DNA of 64,000 nt, taken from NCBI RefSeq assembly GCF_024360925.2, contig NZ_CP113517.1, positions 992,001 to 1,056,000 of the forward strand, in the 5' to 3' direction. Below, piece after piece: positions 17,517 to 25,706 of the stretch (within the stretch, counting starts at the first letter, position 1; every line of letters starts with the position of its first letter). Under the pieces are notes generated by a model that saw nothing but the letters and a program-made list of their open reading frames with translations, made no database searches and was not told the DNA's origin. The DNA comes from Methylomonas rapida (GTDB taxonomy: Bacteria; Pseudomonadota; Gammaproteobacteria; Methylococcales; Methylomonadaceae). The position numbers and the translations under genes were made by a program.

Positions 17517-19204
17517 TGCAAAATGCCGCGAAAATCAGCCGAAACGCGCCATGCCCTTGCGGCAGCGGAAAAAAATTCAAGGCGTGTTGCGCCGACAGGC
17601 CGGGTAGCGTTTCGGCCATTCCCTTAGACATCGAGCCATTGCACCGGCAAGCCCGGCAGGCCGTGGCGGCGGGAAATTTCACCGAAGCGGAACGGTGCTT
17701 TCGCCAATTGGCCCATGCCAAACCCGCGGATGCTTATTTCAAGGCGGGGTTAGGTCAGGCGCTATGCTGGCTGCATCGACGCAAGGAGGGCATAAGTTGT
17801 TTGCTGCAGGCCGCCAGGCTGCTGGAGCGTCAAGCCGCCAAATCCCGCGATCCGCGTTTTTTGGTCGAACTGTCGGCGCAACTGACGCACTGGGGAGAAG
17901 TGAATGCCGCCGAGCGCTTGGCGCGCCTCGCGCTAACGCTTGCGCCCAAATCCCCGGTTTTCTTGAATAACCTGGCCTTGTGTTTGGTGCGGATGAATCG
18001 GCATCAGGAAGCGCTGCCGGTTTCTCGCCAGGTTTGCCAGTTGTTACCCGATCATCCGGGATGCAATATCCTGCTGGCGATTCTGGAAGCCCGTTTCGCG
18101 GCGCCCGAACAAGCCTTGGATCGATTGAACCGCGTGATAGAACGCAATGACGACCGCGAGCAGACCGCGCGTGCCTGGCTGGAAAAGGCCGTGATCCTGG
18201 ATAAAATAGGCCGTTATGACGAGGCTTTCGCGGCCATGGTTCGCGCCGGCAGGGAGCATAGCGCGCTTTCGCCTCTCGGCCCGGAACAGCGCGAATCCCT
18301 TTTCGAAACGCTGGAAAGCAATAGCCAGGGATTTAACGCCGCGTTGCTGAAGCGTTGGCCTGTCGAGGATGTCATTAACGACGGTTTGCCGGCACCGGCT
18401 TTTTTGCTGGGTTTCTTACGCTCGGGGACCACGCTAACGGAGCAGGTACTGGGGGCTCATAGCCGGATAATCGCGACCGATGAAAGTAGCGTGATCCACG
18501 AACTGACCCGCGAATTGCAGCGGCTCAGCGGCAGCAACGAGGATCATGCCAAGGCGCTCTCGGCGTTGAACCTGGCGCAGATCAAACAACTTCGGCAATT
18601 TTATTGGCGGCGCATGCGGGAGGAATACGGCGACGCTGTCATGGTCAGGCAACTGGTCGATAAAAATGCGTTGAATACCATCGAGCTGGGCGTCATCAGC
18701 GTGGTATTCCCGGAAGCCAAAATCTTATTCGCCTTGCGCGACCCTAGAGACGTTTGCCTGAGTTGTTTCATGCAGGCCTTCAGTTCTTCACCGGCAACCG
18801 TCAATCTGACCTCATGGCAAGGCATCGCCAGGCAATACGCGGGCGTGATGGGGTATTGGCTGACGCTACGCGAAACCATGCAACCCCGGTATCTGGAAGT
18901 GCGTTACGAGGATACGGTGAACGACTTCGAAAGCACCTTTAGGCAAATATTCGCTTTTTTGGGCGTGGAATGGCAGGCCTCGGTGCTGAAGTTTCACGAA
19001 CGCGCGCGAGGGCGTTACATTTCCACGCCGAGTTTTGCCGCCGTTAATCAGCCGCTTTACAACACGGCGTTGCGACGCTGGACGCATTATGCAAAGCATT
19101 ACGTCGAGATCGAGGGGATACTCGAGCCTTATATCGATGCACTGGGTTACGCCGAGCCCCGGGTCAAAACGGGAACTCGAGAAGATTTGCACTCAATGCG
19201 ATAG
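17516..19204 (+). CDS. SEC-C / TPR / sulfotransferase fusion protein
   Basis: This 562-residue protein joins three parts. An N-terminal SEC-C zinc motif (CPCGSGKKFKACC, residues 12-24) is followed by a TPR-like helical region of about 200 residues (for example NLALCLVRMNRHQEALPVS). A C-terminal sulfotransferase domain starts near GFLRSGTTLTEQVLGAHS, the PAPS 5'-phosphosulfate loop, with FALRDPRDVCLSCF as the 3'-phosphate-binding segment. It should transfer sulfate from PAPS to a protein or small-molecule acceptor, with the TPRs choosing the partner, as in tyrosylprotein-sulfotransferase-like TPR proteins. SEC-C is usually at the end of SecA or related proteins, so its N-terminal place here is notable. 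The start overlaps the spermidine-synthase-like gene by one base. Confidence 0.9.
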   Translation: MQNAAKISRNAPCPCGSGKKFKACCADRPGSVSAIPLDIEPLHRQARQAVAAGNFTEAERCFRQLAHAKPADAYFKAGLGQALCWLHRRKEGISCLLQAARLLERQAAKSRDPRFLVELSAQLTHWGEVNAAERLARLALTLAPKSPVFLNNLALCLVRMNRHQEALPVSRQVCQLLPDHPGCNILLAILEARFAAPEQALDRLNRVIERNDDREQTARAWLEKAVILDKIGRYDEAFAAMVRAGREHSALSPLGPEQRESLFETLESNSQGFNAALLKRWPVEDVINDGLPAPAFLLGFLRSGTTLTEQVLGAHSRIIATDESSVIHELTRELQRLSGSNEDHAKALSALNLAQIKQLRQFYWRRMREEYGDAVMVRQLVDKNALNTIELGVISVVFPEAKILFALRDPRDVCLSCFMQAFSSSPATVNLTSWQGIARQYAGVMGYWLTLRETMQPRYLEVRYEDTVNDFESTFRQIFAFLGVEWQASVLKFHERARGRYISTPSFAAVNQPLYNTALRRWTHYAKHYVEIEGILEPYIDALGYAEPRVKTGTREDLHSMR

Positions 19205-19258
19205 CTAAGCTATCGCATTTCCTGGCGTGGTTTGGAGTGAAAAAGCTTTAGCTTTTTC
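19195..19258 (+). repeat. Two-hairpin palindromic element, family 2; may terminate the gene before it
   Basis: The first hairpin, AATGCGATAGCT and AGCTATCGCATT around one base (19195-19219), overlaps the sulfotransferase stop codon. After 19 bases comes a second, GAAAAAGCT-TT-AGCTTTTTC (19239-19258). The pair, including the TTTGGAGT joining sequence, recurs in reverse at 35794-35857 and in decayed form at 47815-47876. A solo second hairpin is at 29470-29489. The first hairpin, followed by TTTCC, could end transcription. Confidence 0.7.
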
Positions 19259-19284
19259 GCGTGTTCCGGTGTTTCGTCCACTAT

Positions 19285-19430
19285 GACTTTCAACGTAACG
19301 CTCATGAAGGCTGGGCATCGCCCCGGCAAATGAAAGTCAACTTTGTTATGTCGTTAGTCTGTTTTTGGGGTTGCCGCGTGACTTTCAGAGTAACGCTCAT
19401 GAAGGCTGGGCATCACCCCGGCAAATGAAA
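19285..19430. repeat. Tandemly placed 51-bp direct repeats, family 3
   Basis: Copies at 19285-19335 and 19380-19430 share GACTTTCA, TAACGCTCATGAAGGCTGGG and CCCCGGCAAATGAAA with three or four changes. The ends GACTTTCA and TGAAAGTC are inverted repeats in the first copy. A 14-base partial copy (ACTTTCAGAGTAA) follows at about 19554, and a degenerate reverse copy is at 35907-35960. Confidence 0.75.
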
Positions 19431-19440
19431 ATAGTCTTCA

Positions 19441-19540
19441 GGGTAAGGTTGCTTGCCGGACAGGCCGCCGTGAATACATCCATGTAGGCTCGACGGCGGC
19501 ATCCTTGCCGCCGACGCCTGTCCAACAAGCAACCGCACCC
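19441..19540. repeat. 100-bp palindromic intergenic element
   Basis: Nested inverted arms GGGT/ACCC, GGTTGCTTG/CAAGCAACC and GACAGGC/GCCTGTC enclose an inner hairpin GGCGGC-ATCCTT-GCCGCC. The inner segment (GAATACATCCATGTAGGCTC) is a motif I associate with intergenic repeats of many gammaproteobacteria. It sits between two convergent genes, where it could act as a bidirectional terminator. No gene is present between 19205 and 19585. Confidence 0.7.
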
Positions 19541-19585
19541 TCACATTTTGCTACTTTCAGAGTAATAATGAACGATGACTAAACC

Positions 19586-20953
19586 TTAGAGTTCCGCCAA
19601 AGCCGCCAAAGCCTCCTGAATGTCGCTGACCGCATGAATTTGCAAATTCTTGATGGCCTCTTTGGGTTTGTTGCTCTTGGGAATGATCGCGCGTTTGAAA
19701 CCGTGCTTGGCGGCTTCGTTGAGCCGGGCGTGGCCGTTGGCGACCGGGCGGATTTCGCCATTCAAACCCACTTCGCCAAAAAAAACCGTGTCGTACGGAA
19801 TGATGCGGTCGCGCAGGCTGGAAACCACGCCGACCATGATCGCCAAATCGCTGCTGGTTTCCGTGACCTTGATGCCGCCGACCACGTTGGCATAAATCTC
19901 GTCGTTGCCGGTGAAAATGCCGCCATGACGCGCTAATACCGCCAGCAGCATGGCCAGCCGGTTTTGATCCAGACCCACCGCCAGCCGGCGCGGGTTGCCG
20001 TATTGGCTCTCGGTGACCAAAGCCTGAATTTCCACTAGCAGCGGCCGCGTGCCTTCCCACAGCACCGTCACCACACTGCCGGGCGAGGGCTTTTCGGCGC
20101 GCGACAAAAACATCGCCGAGGGATTTTTCACTTCTTTCAGGCCGGTGCTTTCCATCGCAAAAAAGCCCAGCTCGCCGACGCTACCGAAACGGTTCTTGTC
20201 GGCGCGCAACACCCGAAAGCGCGAATCGTCGGTACTCGACAACACCACCTGGGCATCGACGATGTGGCTCAAGGTCATAGGGCCCGCCAGCGATTGATCC
20301 TTGGTGACGTGACCGACCATGAAAAACGATACGCCGCTGCGTTTGGCGTACTGGGTCAGGTAACTGGCCGATTCGCGCACCTGCGACATCGAGCCGGGCG
20401 CCGAATCCGAGTCGGCGGTGTACATGACCTGGATCGAATCGATGATGACCACTTGCGGCTTTTCCTCGTCCAAAACCTGGCAAATCTGCTGTACCGAGGT
20501 TTCGGCCAGCATCTGGATGCCGGCGGAGTTGAGTTGCAGGCGATGGGCGCGTTCGGCGATCTGTTGCAGCGATTCCTCGCCAGACACATACAGCACAGGC
20601 CATTGTCGGGCGATATGGGCGATGGCTTGCAATAAAATCGTACTCTTGCCGGCGCCCGGTGCGCCGCCGATCAATACCACGCTGCCCTTGACGATGCCGC
20701 CACCCAGCACCCGGTCGAATTCCTGTAGGCCGGTGGAAATCCTTTCCGCTTGTGCCAGATTGACCTCGGACAACAACTGCACCGCGCTGCGGCTGCCGGC
20801 GTAACCGGAATGATCGCGGCCGGGTTTGTTGCCGCCCAGCCTGACTTCCTTGATGGTATTCCATTCGCCGCACTGGCTGCATTGCCCGGACCAACCTGGA
20901 TAATCGGCGCCGCACTCGGTGCAGACGAAAGCGGATTTTTGTTTTTTGGCCAT
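19586..20953 (-). CDS. radA: DNA repair protein RadA
   Basis: The 455-residue protein matches RadA/Sms throughout. It has an N-terminal four-cysteine zinc finger (CTECGADYPGWSGQCSQC), a RecA-like ATPase core with Walker A GGAPGAGKS, the RadA-specific KNRFG motif in RADKNRFGSVGELGFF, and a Lon-protease-like C-terminal domain with GEVGLNGEIRPV. It drives branch migration of recombination intermediates. It lies downstream of alr and dnaB on the same strand. Confidence 0.97.
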   Translation of the reverse strand: MAKKQKSAFVCTECGADYPGWSGQCSQCGEWNTIKEVRLGGNKPGRDHSGYAGSRSAVQLLSEVNLAQAERISTGLQEFDRVLGGGIVKGSVVLIGGAPGAGKSTILLQAIAHIARQWPVLYVSGEESLQQIAERAHRLQLNSAGIQMLAETSVQQICQVLDEEKPQVVIIDSIQVMYTADSDSAPGSMSQVRESASYLTQYAKRSGVSFFMVGHVTKDQSLAGPMTLSHIVDAQVVLSSTDDSRFRVLRADKNRFGSVGELGFFAMESTGLKEVKNPSAMFLSRAEKPSPGSVVTVLWEGTRPLLVEIQALVTESQYGNPRRLAVGLDQNRLAMLLAVLARHGGIFTGNDEIYANVVGGIKVTETSSDLAIMVGVVSSLRDRIIPYDTVFFGEVGLNGEIRPVANGHARLNEAAKHGFKRAIIPKSNKPKEAIKNLQIHAVSDIQEALAALAEL

Positions 20954-20998
20954 GCTAGTTAATGGGGTTGCTGTTGAGATAAGCCGCGCGAGGCCGGG

Positions 20999-21106
20999 TT
21001 ATGCCTCGTTGCGCGGCTTGGCTTCGGCGTCTTCCGAGCTTTCATCGGCCCAGTTGCGGGAGAACTTCAAGGCGCGATCTTTGCTCTCGTTCCATGATAA
21101 GGGCAT
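20999..21106 (-). pseudogene. 35-residue remnant of a MmeI-like / type II methyltransferase-restriction gene
   Basis: A short frame from an ATG at 21106 to a TAA at 20999 reads MPLSWNESKDRALKFSRN and continues WADESSEDAEAKPRNEA. The LSWNE-RAL-FS-WADE-S-AEAK pattern is the start of large MmeI-family (type IIL-like) DNA methyltransferase/restriction proteins, where AEAK normally continues into SFW-FF. Here the similarity stops at AEAKP and the frame ends five residues later. An AGGA lies 12 bases before the ATG. Everything after the first 31 codons of the presumed 900-residue gene is gone, so this is a fossil or a short leftover peptide between alr and radA. Identification rests on memory of the family. 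Confidence 0.6.
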
Positions 21107-21125
21107 GCTTCAGCAATTCCTGGGG

Positions 21126-22232
21126 TTAATGGCGGGCTTCCACGATCCGGACGCGCTGGGTTATTCCGCACAGCAGCGTGTAGGGGATGGTATCGGCATG
21201 ACGGGCGATTTCTTCCACCGGCAGGCCGTCGCCCCACAGCGTGACCGGGTCGCCGGGCTGGGCGTTGGGTTGGCTATTTAAATCCACGGTGATCATATCC
21301 ATCGATACCCGGCCGATCAAAGGGACGCGTTGGCCGTTGACCAGCACCGGCGCACCGCTTTGGGTGTGGCGGTGATAACCGTCGCCGTAACCGATCGAAA
21401 TCACCCCCAGCCGGGTATCGGTCTGGCATTGCCAGGTACCGCTGTAGCCCACGGTTTCGCCGGCGGCGACATTTTTGACAGCGATCAATCGGGAATGCAG
21501 GCTCATCACTGGTCTCAAGCCAAAATCGGCGCCGGTCTTGCCGGCGAACGGTGAACAACCATACAACATCAGGCCCGGTCTAACCCAGTCGCCGGCACTC
21601 TCCCGCGTAGCAATGGAAACATTGGGCCAGCCAAGGATGCCGGCCGAGTTGGCGATGCTGCGCTGTCCCGGATAACCTTGTATGGTTTCGTTGAACAAGT
21701 CGATTTGATGCAGGGTTTTGTCGTCCAGCAAGTCGTCGGCGTTGGCAAAATGCGTGATCAGGTTGATCGGTTGCTTGACGATGGCGCAAGCCGACAGGCG
21801 TTCGTGAGCGGCATTGAAATCAACGCCCTTGAAGCCCAGCCGGTTCATGCCCGTGTCCATTTTCAGCCATACCGACAAGGCCGCCACATCGGCGCCGCGT
21901 TGTTGCAGGATGTCGATTTGTTGTGGCGTGTGAATGACTGCATCGAGGCCGTGCTCCAGCATCAATAGCAATTCATCGGTACAGACGAAACCTTGCAACA
22001 CGGTAATGGCTTGGCCGATGCCGGCCTTGCGCAGCTTTACGCCTTCGTCGACGCGAGCCACCGCAAAGCCGTCGGCCTGATCGAGTGCGCGGGCAACCCG
22101 AGTGATGCCGTGGCCGTAGGCGTTGGCCTTGATCACCGCCATGATTTTATTGTTGGGCGCATAACGCTTGACCTGGGCCAGATTATGCCGGACGGCGTCC
22201 AGGTCCAGGTGCACGTAGGCGGCCGGCGTCAT
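21126..22232 (-). CDS. alr: Alanine racemase
   Basis: The PLP enzyme makes D-alanine for peptidoglycan. The protein is 368 residues, a usual length. AVIKANAYGHG carries the PLP-lysine, and VISIGYGDGYHR carries the second catalytic residue, tyrosine. NRLGF and RVSMDM are also family signatures. Its start overlaps the dnaB stop by four bases, so the two are cotranscribed, the familiar dnaB-alr arrangement of gammaproteobacteria. Confidence 0.96.
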   Translation of the reverse strand: MTPAAYVHLDLDAVRHNLAQVKRYAPNNKIMAVIKANAYGHGITRVARALDQADGFAVARVDEGVKLRKAGIGQAITVLQGFVCTDELLLMLEHGLDAVIHTPQQIDILQQRGADVAALSVWLKMDTGMNRLGFKGVDFNAAHERLSACAIVKQPINLITHFANADDLLDDKTLHQIDLFNETIQGYPGQRSIANSAGILGWPNVSIATRESAGDWVRPGLMLYGCSPFAGKTGADFGLRPVMSLHSRLIAVKNVAAGETVGYSGTWQCQTDTRLGVISIGYGDGYHRHTQSGAPVLVNGQRVPLIGRVSMDMITVDLNSQPNAQPGDPVTLWGDGLPVEEIARHADTIPYTLLCGITQRVRIVEARH

Positions 22233-23623
22233 TCGTAATCCTCGCTGCCGGTGTAGACGCCGGCGAAATTCTCGAAGCGGGTGTATTGGCCGAGGAAAGT
22301 CAGGCGCACCGTGCCCAAGGGGCCGTTACGCTGCTTGCCGATGATGACTTCGGCGATGCCTTTGTCCGGGCTGTCCTCGTTATACACTTCATCCCGATAG
22401 ACGAAGATGATCAAGTCGGCGTCCTGTTCGATCGCGCCGGATTCGCGTAGGTCCGACATCACAGGGCGCTTGTTCGGGCGTTGTTCCAGGTTACGGTTGA
22501 GCTGGGACAGGGCGATGACCGGTACGTTCAATTCCTTGGCCAAGGCTTTCAAGCCGCGAGAAATGTCGGAAATCTGTTGCACGCGGTTGTCACCGCTGGC
22601 GGGCGATTGCATCAACTGCAAATAGTCCAGCACGATCAAACCCAACTGGCCGTGTTCGCGCATCAGGCGGCGGGCGCGGGAGCGAACCTCGGTCGGGGTG
22701 AGGGCAGGGGTGTCGTCGATGAACAGCTTGGTTTCGGCCAGCAGATTGATCGCCGAGGTCAGGCGTGGCCAATCGTCGTCGTCCAGCTTGCCGGTCCTAA
22801 CCTTGTGCTGATCGATGCGTCCCAAAGACGACATCATCCGCATCGCCAGGGCCTCGCCCGGCATCTCCATACTGAATACCGCCACCGGCAGGCCGCTTTT
22901 CAAGGCCACGTTCTCGGCCATGTTCATCGCGATGGTGGTTTTACCCATCGACGGCCTACCTGCGACGATGATCAAATCCGCTGGCTGCAGACCGGAGGTT
23001 TTTTCGTCCAGATCGGTAAAGCCGGTGCTGACGCCGGTGACTTCGCCGTCCATTTCGTACAGGGTTTCGATTTTATCGACGGCCTTGGCCAGTAGCGATT
23101 TGATCGAGGCGAAGCCGCCCTGGCCGCGTTGGCGCTGTTCGGCGATTTCAAATACCTTGCGTTCGGCGTTTTCCAGCAAATCCGCGGTTTCCCGGCCTTC
23201 GGTGCTGAAAGCCGAATCGGATATTTCTGTGCCGATGTGTATCAATTGTCGCAATACCGAGCGGTCGCGCACGATGTTGGCATAGGACACGATATTGGCC
23301 GCGCTGGGCGTTTCCGCGGCCAGCATGCCTAGATAAGCCAGGCCGCCGACATCCTTCAATTCGCCGCGGCTTTCCAGAACTTCGGACAGGGTGACCACGT
23401 CGAAGGGTTCCTGTTTTTCCGCGAGCTGTGCAATGGCGCGGAAAATCAGCTGATGGTCACGCCGGTAGAAATCGTGATCAATGACTTTGTCGGCGACCGA
23501 ATCCCAGGTCTGGTTGTCCAGCATCAAGCCGCCCAACACCGATTGTTCGGCTTGAATGGAATGGGGCGGGACTTTTAGTGATTCGACGGCGTGGTCTGGG
23601 GGAAAATAATAGTCTTCTGACAT
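22229..23623 (-). CDS. dnaB: Replicative DNA helicase DnaB
   Basis: The 464-residue protein has the DnaB N-terminal domain (HSIQAEQSVLGGLMLDN) and a RecA-fold helicase domain. That domain carries Walker A AGRPSMGKT, the DnaB motif FSMEMPGEALAMRM and LIVLDYLQLM (Walker B). It also has the arginine-finger region RGLKALAKELNVPVIALSQL. It is the hexameric helicase that opens the replication fork. No intein or insertion is seen. Confidence 0.97.
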   Translation of the reverse strand: MSEDYYFPPDHAVESLKVPPHSIQAEQSVLGGLMLDNQTWDSVADKVIDHDFYRRDHQLIFRAIAQLAEKQEPFDVVTLSEVLESRGELKDVGGLAYLGMLAAETPSAANIVSYANIVRDRSVLRQLIHIGTEISDSAFSTEGRETADLLENAERKVFEIAEQRQRGQGGFASIKSLLAKAVDKIETLYEMDGEVTGVSTGFTDLDEKTSGLQPADLIIVAGRPSMGKTTIAMNMAENVALKSGLPVAVFSMEMPGEALAMRMMSSLGRIDQHKVRTGKLDDDDWPRLTSAINLLAETKLFIDDTPALTPTEVRSRARRLMREHGQLGLIVLDYLQLMQSPASGDNRVQQISDISRGLKALAKELNVPVIALSQLNRNLEQRPNKRPVMSDLRESGAIEQDADLIIFVYRDEVYNEDSPDKGIAEVIIGKQRNGPLGTVRLTFLGQYTRFENFAGVYTGSEDYE

Positions 23624-23794
23624 CAGGATGAAAAACTAGGGAAACAGCAGAGTGTTTCATTATACCGCATCGAATATCGTTACCATGGGTCCGGCTTTTA
23701 GGGTTTTTCGCAGGATGCGGGTTTACCGCGCATTGTGTGGCTTGGGTGTTTTTTCAGGCCATGGATCGCCAGATTCGATTGCCGCGCTCAGATT

Positions 23795-25018
23795 TCAGTC
23801 TTTTGCCAAACGATAATACGCCTCTGCATTGATTTTCAACTTGTCAACCACCGTGCCGTCGAGTTCGTTGTTGGCCACCCGCCTATCCAGGTCCGCCAGG
23901 ATATCGTTGAGAGACATGCTGTTTCGGTAAGGGCGGGTTTGCGCCAAGGCCTGGAATACATCGGCCACGCTGATGATGCGGCATTCCAAATCCTGTTCCG
24001 AGCCTTGGGTTTTGAACGGATAGCCTTCACCGCGCAGGTTTTCATGATGAAAGCCGGCCCAGACCGGAATGCGGGTGTCGGCGAATACTCGTTGCAGGAT
24101 ACGATAGGTGTCGTAACTATGGCGTTGCATGCAGGCGCGCTCGTCGGCGGTTAATTTGCCGGGTTTATCTATGATGTCTTCGGATACGCGTAATTTACCG
24201 ATGTCGTGCAATAAACCGGCGATTTCGACCTGCTCCAGATCCTGGCCCGTGATGTCGAAGTCTTTCGCCAGTTGCCGAGCCACCAATGATACGCGTTCGG
24301 AGTGTTGTTCGGTATAGGGGCTTTTGGCGTCCACTACCCGGGAAAATAATCGGGCCAGTTCGCGTTGAGCCAAGAAATTCAGGGAAACTGGGGCGATATG
24401 TTTACCCAGTCCGCGTAAATCCTCATCCAGATAATCTGGGTCCATGGCCAGCCAGAAGGCCTGGCTTTGCGCTATCTGCGCGAAGGCTTCGATCAATTCC
24501 GGCGCGAACAGGCTGCCGGATAGGCTGCTTATGCGTTCCACGATGTCGGGAGCCGCGGTCAATATATGTTCGCTGTTCAAAAACGGCACTTGCAGCACAT
24601 CGATGCGATCGGCCAGAAACAGCAGATTCGCGCGTATTTTGGTGCGCGCATGCAAAGGTAATGGCTGCAACTGTTCCCAGCGAGTATGGTGATAGCGGAT
24701 TTCCGCGGCCAAGTGCGCCAAGGGCGGGCGGGCAGCGAGATATTCGGCGCCGCGTTTGGCGTGGGCTTCCGCCTCGCTCCATTCCAGCGTCTCGGTGAGG
24801 TTGCGGTGCTCGCGAATCTGGGCGACGCCGCAGTCATGCAGCATGCCGGCATGCAGAATGCTGTAGCGTTCCGCTTCAGGCCAATGCAGTTGATCGGCAA
24901 TCTGATACGCCATCATGGCCACGCGCTTGCCGTGCCTGACCTCGTCGACACCGACCAAATCCAGCGAGCAGCTCAGTGCGGTGACTGCGCTATGCAGGTC
25001 TATGTCTTGATGGTCCAT
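23795..25018 (-). CDS. HD / HD-GYP double-domain phosphodiesterase
   Basis: The 407-residue soluble protein has two HD-type domains. The first (about residues 15-150) has HAGMLHDCGV and a late HHTRWE, but no GYP triad. The second (about 220-400) is a full HD-GYP domain with GLLHDIGKL, KPGKLTADE, FHHENLRGEGYPF and SVADVFQALAQTRPYR, so hydrolysis of c-di-GMP is expected. The ATG at 25018 (MDHQDIDLHSAV) is chosen over an upstream in-frame ATG because the domain begins there and the extra 40 residues look non-coding. It is a single gene with 171 bases to dnaB. Confidence 0.88.
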   Translation of the reverse strand: MDHQDIDLHSAVTALSCSLDLVGVDEVRHGKRVAMMAYQIADQLHWPEAERYSILHAGMLHDCGVAQIREHRNLTETLEWSEAEAHAKRGAEYLAARPPLAHLAAEIRYHHTRWEQLQPLPLHARTKIRANLLFLADRIDVLQVPFLNSEHILTAAPDIVERISSLSGSLFAPELIEAFAQIAQSQAFWLAMDPDYLDEDLRGLGKHIAPVSLNFLAQRELARLFSRVVDAKSPYTEQHSERVSLVARQLAKDFDITGQDLEQVEIAGLLHDIGKLRVSEDIIDKPGKLTADERACMQRHSYDTYRILQRVFADTRIPVWAGFHHENLRGEGYPFKTQGSEQDLECRIISVADVFQALAQTRPYRNSMSLNDILADLDRRVANNELDGTVVDKLKINAEAYYRLAKD

Positions 25019-25706
25019 GCAGGGTGTTCCGATTTCATGTGAGGGCTTGATGCTATCGCAATTGTACCGCCGGGGCAAAAGGACGAAGTTTCTGTTTCTT
25101 GTTGCCATGGCCAAAACGGACGTATCCTGGCCTTGCAAAAGCTATGGATATGGTCAGAAATGACTGTGTATCTTCCTTCCCCGAGAAGGCGGTCGTAAAA
25201 GCCCTCCTCGCGGGAGGGTTGGGGTGAGGGGTATTTAATGTAAGTATTTGATTTATTGCCTCATCCTGGCCTTCTCCTTTATGCCCGCGGGTGCGGAGAG
25301 AGAAAGCACTGTTTTGACTCACCCAACAGAGGCCGAGGAAGCAAAATGCGGCAGTTATTTTTGACGGAATTCTTGGTGGAATTCCGTGGAAATATGCGAT
25401 TGCTACAACCACCCAATCAAAACGAGGCGATCAATGTGAAATAACAAACCGGACAGCTGATTTGTGGTAATAAGTGTCCCGCTAGAAATAACTCAGGCGG
25501 GCAGTCGCTTTAGCTATTGCCGAATAGCACTGGCGTTTTTGACTTTGGTGACGTTTCCAGGGCGAGAAAACAAAAGGCGTAAGTTATTTTGCACGGAATC
25601 TCGATATTTTCACTAAACAGAGCGCCAGCGGACTGGGCGAAATTGCCACGCCATGACCCCTTGTCCGTACAGGGCGTGACCAAATATTATCGTTTAACCA
25701 CTTTTC
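25019..25706. other. 688-bp intergenic region with a short hairpin repeat, no gene seen
   Basis: A CCCTCC-TCGC-GGGAGGG hairpin followed by TTGGGGTGAGGGG lies at about 25202-25231, a common intergenic repeat pattern. Near 25505-25530 is GTCGCTTTAGCTATTGCC, resembling the first hairpin of family 2. ORFs over this region (for example minus 25053-25412) read as low-complexity and have no family signature. The promoter for the RND gene should be near 25600-25690 but no clear hexamers are seen. Confidence 0.5.

Noticed and set aside
19285..19430. Two direct repeats considered as a CRISPR
   Set aside because: Only two copies of 51 bp with a single 44-bp spacer, inverted ends and a degenerate copy elsewhere in reverse; no cas genes.
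25053..25412. Minus-strand frame of 119 codons in the gap before the RND gene
   Set aside because: It includes the CCCTCC/GGAGGG repeat, and the protein has no recognised pattern.
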